Shown here one piece after another: positions 59,471-64,000 of a stretch of DNA of 64,000 nucleotides. Source of the stretch: Heterotrichella gracilis (lineage: Eukaryota > Sar > Xanthophyceae > Tribonematales > Xanthonemataceae); the NCBI GenBank assembly GCA_032358255.1, contig JAULBX010026052.1, positions 1-64,000 of the forward strand. Reading direction: 5' to 3'. The notes beneath the pieces were generated by a model. The model had not been told where the DNA came from. It ran no database searches and saw nothing but the letters and a program-made list of their open reading frames with translations. Position 1 is the first letter of the stretch, and the number at the start of each line of letters is the position of its first letter. The position numbers were made by a program, and so were the translations under genes.

Positions 59471-62400
59471 ATGGCAGACCAGGCAGCTGTGTTGCTGTGC
59501 CTGCTTTTGGCAGGCAGCGCCACAGCACAATACATAGCAGGGGGTGTCTACGAAGACAACTTATTCCAGTATGGTGACACTGTCAAATCTTCAGAATCTT
59601 CGCCAGACTCCCCATCGCCAACGCCTGACTCCCCCTCACCATCGCCAGAGCGCTCCCCACAACCGCAGCTGTCCCCTCCCCCACCAGAATCCCCGCCACC
59701 TCCTGCGCAATCCCCATCCCCCAGCCCCGCACCCTCTTCAGATGTCAACAGGACCATGGCTGCTGCCTTTTACCAAGACAAGTTCAAGGTGTCAGCGTTT
59801 GAAGCTGGTGTGCCAGACGCCTACTGGCCCGGCAACATGCCAGCGTGAGTGACCCACAACCCTACAGGGTCAAATAAGTTGAGAACAGAATCCAGAACTT
59901 GTAGCTGGCTGGTATCGATACTCCCTCCCATATTCATTCTCCATGGCACGCCGGGGTGGCCACTACTGGAGACGGGAGATGCTGCACCCTGCTCCACCTT
60001 TCCAAACCATTCCTACATACCAAACTTTGCTGTTAAATGCGATCTGGGGCAATTACACCCACCCTCCCTCTTTCCGGCGACGCCAGGCCTTGCACCATTT
60101 TGCACATACAACACCCCCCTTGTGGCTCACCATTGTACCCCATCCCCTCTGTGCAGCTGGATCGGCGACATCCAGACCTCCGCCGTGTCCTCCTTCATCA
60201 CCCGCAATGGCTACGACCTGATGGAGGATGGCAAGGTGTGGTACTTTGCGGGGACCAACGCCTTCTACGCAGCGATGATCACCAGCAGGTGAGCCACTGG
60301 GGCGGGGGCCAGTGAGGGTTTAGGGTTTGGGAGTGAGCAGTGCTCGAGATGCGCAAGGCCCATGGGAGGCTGTCATCAAATGGCAATGCTGGCATTATTA
60401 GTTCTTTCATACAACATGTACAGCAGCACTGGTAATAAACAGTCATTTGCACTGCTTTATGTTGCCATGGCTTGCACGCCTGCTGGCGCAAACGCTCGCC
60501 CTACCACGTAAACCTCATTCTTAACACACACACCTCTCCTCCCTCCCCAGGTACACCGAGCAGGAGGTGGAGTACATGATCAAGTTCCACTACACCATGG
60601 GTGCGCGGGTGCTGCGGGTGTTTGCATTCAGCAACGGGGTGGATGAGGGCGCCACCAAGGTGGACATCCCCATCCAGCCCTACTGGGGCACCTACAATGA
60701 GGAGGCTCTCATTCGCCTGGATTTCGTTATTGCCACTGCGGGCTTGAACGGCATGCGGCTGTTGCTGACGCTGGGCAACAAGTGGAACTTCCTGGGTGGC
60801 GCGCAGTGGTGGGTGGACCAGGTGCTGGGGCAGGGCGTGGAGGAGGAGCAGTTCTATCAGGACAGGAGGGTCATCGATGCGTACAAGGTGCGTGGAGGTT
60901 ACAAAATCAAGTGGATACATGCTTCATGTGGGATGCATGCAACATTCAGTAGCCACAAGCCCTGCGGTTACAGGGGCATGCGGGACCCAGGTGGGGATTG
61001 GTCCAATAATCAAGGGCCACACGCCATGCATTCCTGACTTTCACAACTGCTGTCAGCCCCTTGGGGACATGCGGCAATGTTATGGACTAGCGTCGCCATG
61101 GCACAGACCCGGGTTGCCCATACCAAGCATCCCACAATGTGGTTGCCATGCGCACATTGCCCGCACCCCATGCGCACCCACCATAACACACTCCTCCTGC
61201 CGCTCCCACAGGAGTACGTGCGCAAGATTGTCACCCGCACCAACACCATCAACGGCAAGAAGTACAGCGACGACCCCACCATCATGGCCTGGGGGGTGTT
61301 CAACGAGCCCTCTCTGCGCGACAACTATGAGAAGGACCGCGGCATGGCCCCCGGCTCCATCATCAACAACTGGATGCGGGAGCTGAGTGACTTCATCAAG
61401 CAGTTGGATTACAAGCACTTGGTGGCCAGTGGGGAGGAGGGGTACCGGTCCAAGGGGCCCCTGGTGGACCAGCAGACGCAAGGTGGGGATTTCGTGGGGA
61501 TAGCCCTGCTGGGGTAGCTATACCAGGGGAAATTGTAAGGGCAGCGGTGGGGATCATGCTGTATTGGTTGGTGGTGGCATGGCCAGCATGCATTGTTGGA
61601 CAGGACTAGGCAGTTTGTGGGTGGCTGTGCATGTGCATGCACTGTTGTGTCTTGGATCCTGTGACCACCATGTGCAAATGCCCTCGTTACCAGGTGCAAG
61701 ACAACCTAGCCAGTACACACCTCTACATTAGTGGCTCCCGATCATTGCACCCCCACTCTGCACATCATGCCCTCAACCAAACCTTGAACACCCCCACCTC
61801 ACATGCAGGCACCTGGTACAACAGCTGGCTTAATAGCGGAGTGAAGGGCTTGGACTATGATTCCAACTGTGCGCTGCCCTCTGTGGACATCTGCACCATC
61901 CACCACTACCCCGAGGCCTGGGGCATTGACCCCAAGTACTACTGGTGGGGCTCGCGCTTCTTTGTTGCCGACAGGGCAGATATCGCAAAGAGGATGGGTA
62001 AGCTGGAACATGACCATGGACATGCTGGCCATTTTGCACTCTAAGCCAGCCAAAATTCCCACAGCAGCCCCGCCAAAATTTCCCATCTGGTCTATTGGAC
62101 AACACCATGCAATAGTGTCAACATACACCAGGAACACACCAAGGCTAATGCACTACATTGCCCATCTCTTGGGAGTATAATGCTGTTCTTGTGCATTCCA
62201 ATGCCCAACATCTCCAAACACCATGTGCACCCACATAATGCTCAGTCATGGTCCGTACAGCCAAACCCAGCAACAACATGTGTACATAATAGCATTCCAC
62301 TCCTCCCACCCACTTCATACCCACCTGTTCCTACCCTGCAACTGTTCCCCTCCTCACCCTCGCCCCTCACCCTCCCCAGGCAAGGTATCCATCCTTGAGG

Positions 62401-63151
62401 AGTACGGCATGAGCCCCCCCTACTTTGACTGCATAGACGACTTCTTCTGGACCGCCACCCACGCCGCCTTCCGCATGGGCACCAGCGGGACCCTGGTGTG
62501 GCAGGTGTGGCACAGGGATGTGCCCACCCACACCGGGGTGGACTTCTCGTACGCAGACCAGGGCGCGCCCACAGTCAAGGCGGTCAACCTGTACGCCAAC
62601 AAGCGGGTGCGTTGGGTTTATGGCCCATCTTTGAAAATAAGTATAAGTTTGGTTCTCCATCTCTGACTTGACCCGAGGAAATTGCATGCCACCCTGATTA
62701 TCAGTGATGGATTGAACGCAAGCGTTTGGGGTTTGAGGATTAGGGTTCTTCCCTGTCTGGGAGCTACTGAAGATTAGCCACAGGCTATGCATTTGTGGTA
62801 GTGCCGTCATTTAATGACCATCGTTGTGATGCATTAGCAGTGCATGCACGCCAGATGCTGAGTACCGTACAAGGTTTATCTGCGCAATGAGCGTTTCCCC
62901 AGTGGCTCCGCATGCTTATTATGTGCGAGTCCACAGCAACAGCCTGATGCATGTGCATCCCCGGCCCCGAACCTGGCCCTACTGTCTGCATTAGCGATCC
63001 TGCTCCTCAACCTGTCCTCCCCATCTATGCTAATTTCTCCCTCCCTGACCTGCAGACCCAGAACAACGGCGCTCTCACACCATTCCCCGCCCACCAAGGC
63101 TGCTCGGTAGGCAGGCCACCAGCAGCCATGGCGCCACCCTACTACGTATAA
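59471..63151 (+). CDS. Secreted endo-1,4-beta-mannanase, GH5 (subfamily 7 type), with Ser/Pro-rich linker
   Basis: Exons 59471-59844, 60157-60288, 60551-60887, 61212-61482, 61809-61997, 62380-62606 and, less certainly, 63056-63151, join to 541 residues. The enzyme cleaves internal beta-1,4-mannosyl bonds. A signal peptide (MADQAAVLLCLLLAGSATAQ) is followed by a Ser/Pro-rich linker (about 40-90, SPSPSP and PPPP runs, as in algal hydroxyproline-rich wall glycoproteins), then the catalytic barrel: YFAGTNAFYA, GARVLRVFAFS, LGNKWNFLGG, the acid/base Glu313 in WGVFNEP, CTIHHYPEAW, and the nucleophile Glu442 in ILEEYGM, then LVWQVWHRD. The last exon is uncertain: exon 6 ends in phase 0 at 62606, and another frame near 62943-63116 would give a hydrophobic tail (LALLSALAILLL) like a GPI signal. 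Mannan is a wall polymer in many green algae, so wall remodelling is the likely role. Confidence 0.92.
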
Positions 63152-64000
63152 GCCTCTGCGCCTGAAGCAGCATCACGCAGTACAGCGGCAGCTGGCCGTG
63201 CGTTCTTTCTGGGCAGCAGTGCTGGTGCCAAGGGCACAAATATATGCCATTCAGATTGACCTCCATGCGCCATGCGCCTCATGGACCCCATATTTTTGGG
63301 CATAACCCCCCCAGCGCAGCCTGCCTGGACCCGCTTTGCTGGCACCAAGGGCTGATGGGGTCTGAAGGGGAGTCTGGTCTAGCTGTGCAATGGAGGTGCA
63401 AGACCCAGCTGCACCAGGTTTGGAGGTGGATAATCTGCCACGGATGCGCGCACATGGATGGACTGGCAGTCGCCATGGCTGTGGATTTTGCACTGGAGAC
63501 AGGCGATGTGCCGCTGGAGACAATTTATGTGCAGCTGCCATCAGCATCAAACACTCAGCAATTCAAATGAATTAGTCAATGAACACTGAAACACCATGAT
63601 CAACGATGAACACCAATAATTGAACGAATCCAGGCGCGCACATGAATGAATATGTGGATGTCCTGCCACACAATACCTGCCATACTGCACTTGCTGAATA
63701 TATAGAGGCGCTGTTTGACATCAGGGCTAGCTATGCACACAGAGTAAGCACACCATTTTGGATTGCATGACAGCTTCGTACATGTGGCAATCATTTCCAC
63801 ACTTTAGTCTAAACGATGACCGTGAACGAACCTTCTTTTTCTTAGGACATTTTTCAGCAACTGCAGTACATGCAGGTCCATTGTTTTGCCAATGTTTCCT
63901 GCACAGCACTTGATTCATTACCAGGTGTACACATTCAACTGTCACCAATAAATGCTGCACTTTTTACCACCAAGCTATGTGGTCACTTTACGCCAAGATA
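63152..64000. other. Right edge, no supported gene
   Basis: An open frame of about 100 codons occurs on each strand around 63250-63570 but neither resembles a known family. An alternative 3' exon of the mannanase could lie here. Confidence 0.35.

Noticed and set aside
63244-63570. A 108-codon open frame as a final mannanase exon or separate gene
   Set aside because: No splice site of matching phase was found and the frame shows no family resemblance; overlapping antisense frames are as long.

Overview
This window looks like nuclear DNA of a green alga (chlorophyte, possibly trebouxiophyte; the genus cannot be told from sequence alone). The reasons are spliced genes with canonical GT..AG introns of about 100-700 bp, plant-lineage gene families (a FLY1/Tul1 RING ligase, a DUF3700 'aluminium-induced' protein, a PATRONUS-like securin candidate, an apparently plastid-targeted FolD, a Ser/Pro-rich cell-wall-type linker), plant-type TTTAGGG motifs in introns and many TGCATGCA palindromes. 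There are no operons. Most lines of open reading frame are exon pieces, so each gene below is given as one span with its exons in the evidence. In twelve models exon phases were checked by hand and join from start codon to stop; the two leftmost models are open at their 5' ends.

Layout. 0.9-3.1 kb (+): a tandemly duplicated exon pair encoding a charged coiled coil. 8.6-13.1 kb (+): a nine-exon gene of unknown function with an acidic N-terminal part and a folded C-terminal part. 14.2-17.0 kb (-): F-box-like leucine-rich protein. 17-22 kb: mostly non-coding, with an intact orphan copy of alanine aminotransferase exon 8. 22.2-27.6 kb (-): alanine aminotransferase. 28.6-30.9 kb (-): FolD. 31.4-32.3 kb (+): securin candidate, divergent from FolD. 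33.4-35.6 kb (+): class I glutamine amidotransferase (gamma-glutamyl peptidase type). 36.4-37.7 kb (+): atypical SDR/NmrA reductase. 38.9-42.1 kb (-): tRNA-dihydrouridine synthase. 42.7-43.6 kb (+): small coiled-coil protein resembling WASH subunit CCDC53/WASHC3, with DPF/NPF endocytic motifs. 44.5-46.8 kb (+): DUF3700 amidotransferase-like protein. 48.2-52.3 kb (-): GH29 alpha-L-fucosidase, with a tRNA-derived SINE in an intron. 53.6-57.8 kb (-): FLY1/Tul1-type membrane RING E3 ligase. 59.5-63.2 kb (+): secreted GH5 endo-beta-mannanase with a Ser/Pro-rich linker.

Themes. The last 16 kb carries three genes that could all act on wall or extracellular glycans (fucosidase, endomembrane E3 ligase, mannanase). 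The most unusual signal is structural. In at least six genes, a diverged copy of an exon edge together with its splice site lies in the adjoining intron, or just beyond the last exon. One complete exon (alanine aminotransferase exon 8) has been copied 3.4 kb away with both splice sites and its frame intact. Together with the duplicated exon pair at the left, this suggests that short duplications across exon-intron junctions are common in this genome and may be a source of intron length, cryptic splice sites and new exons.
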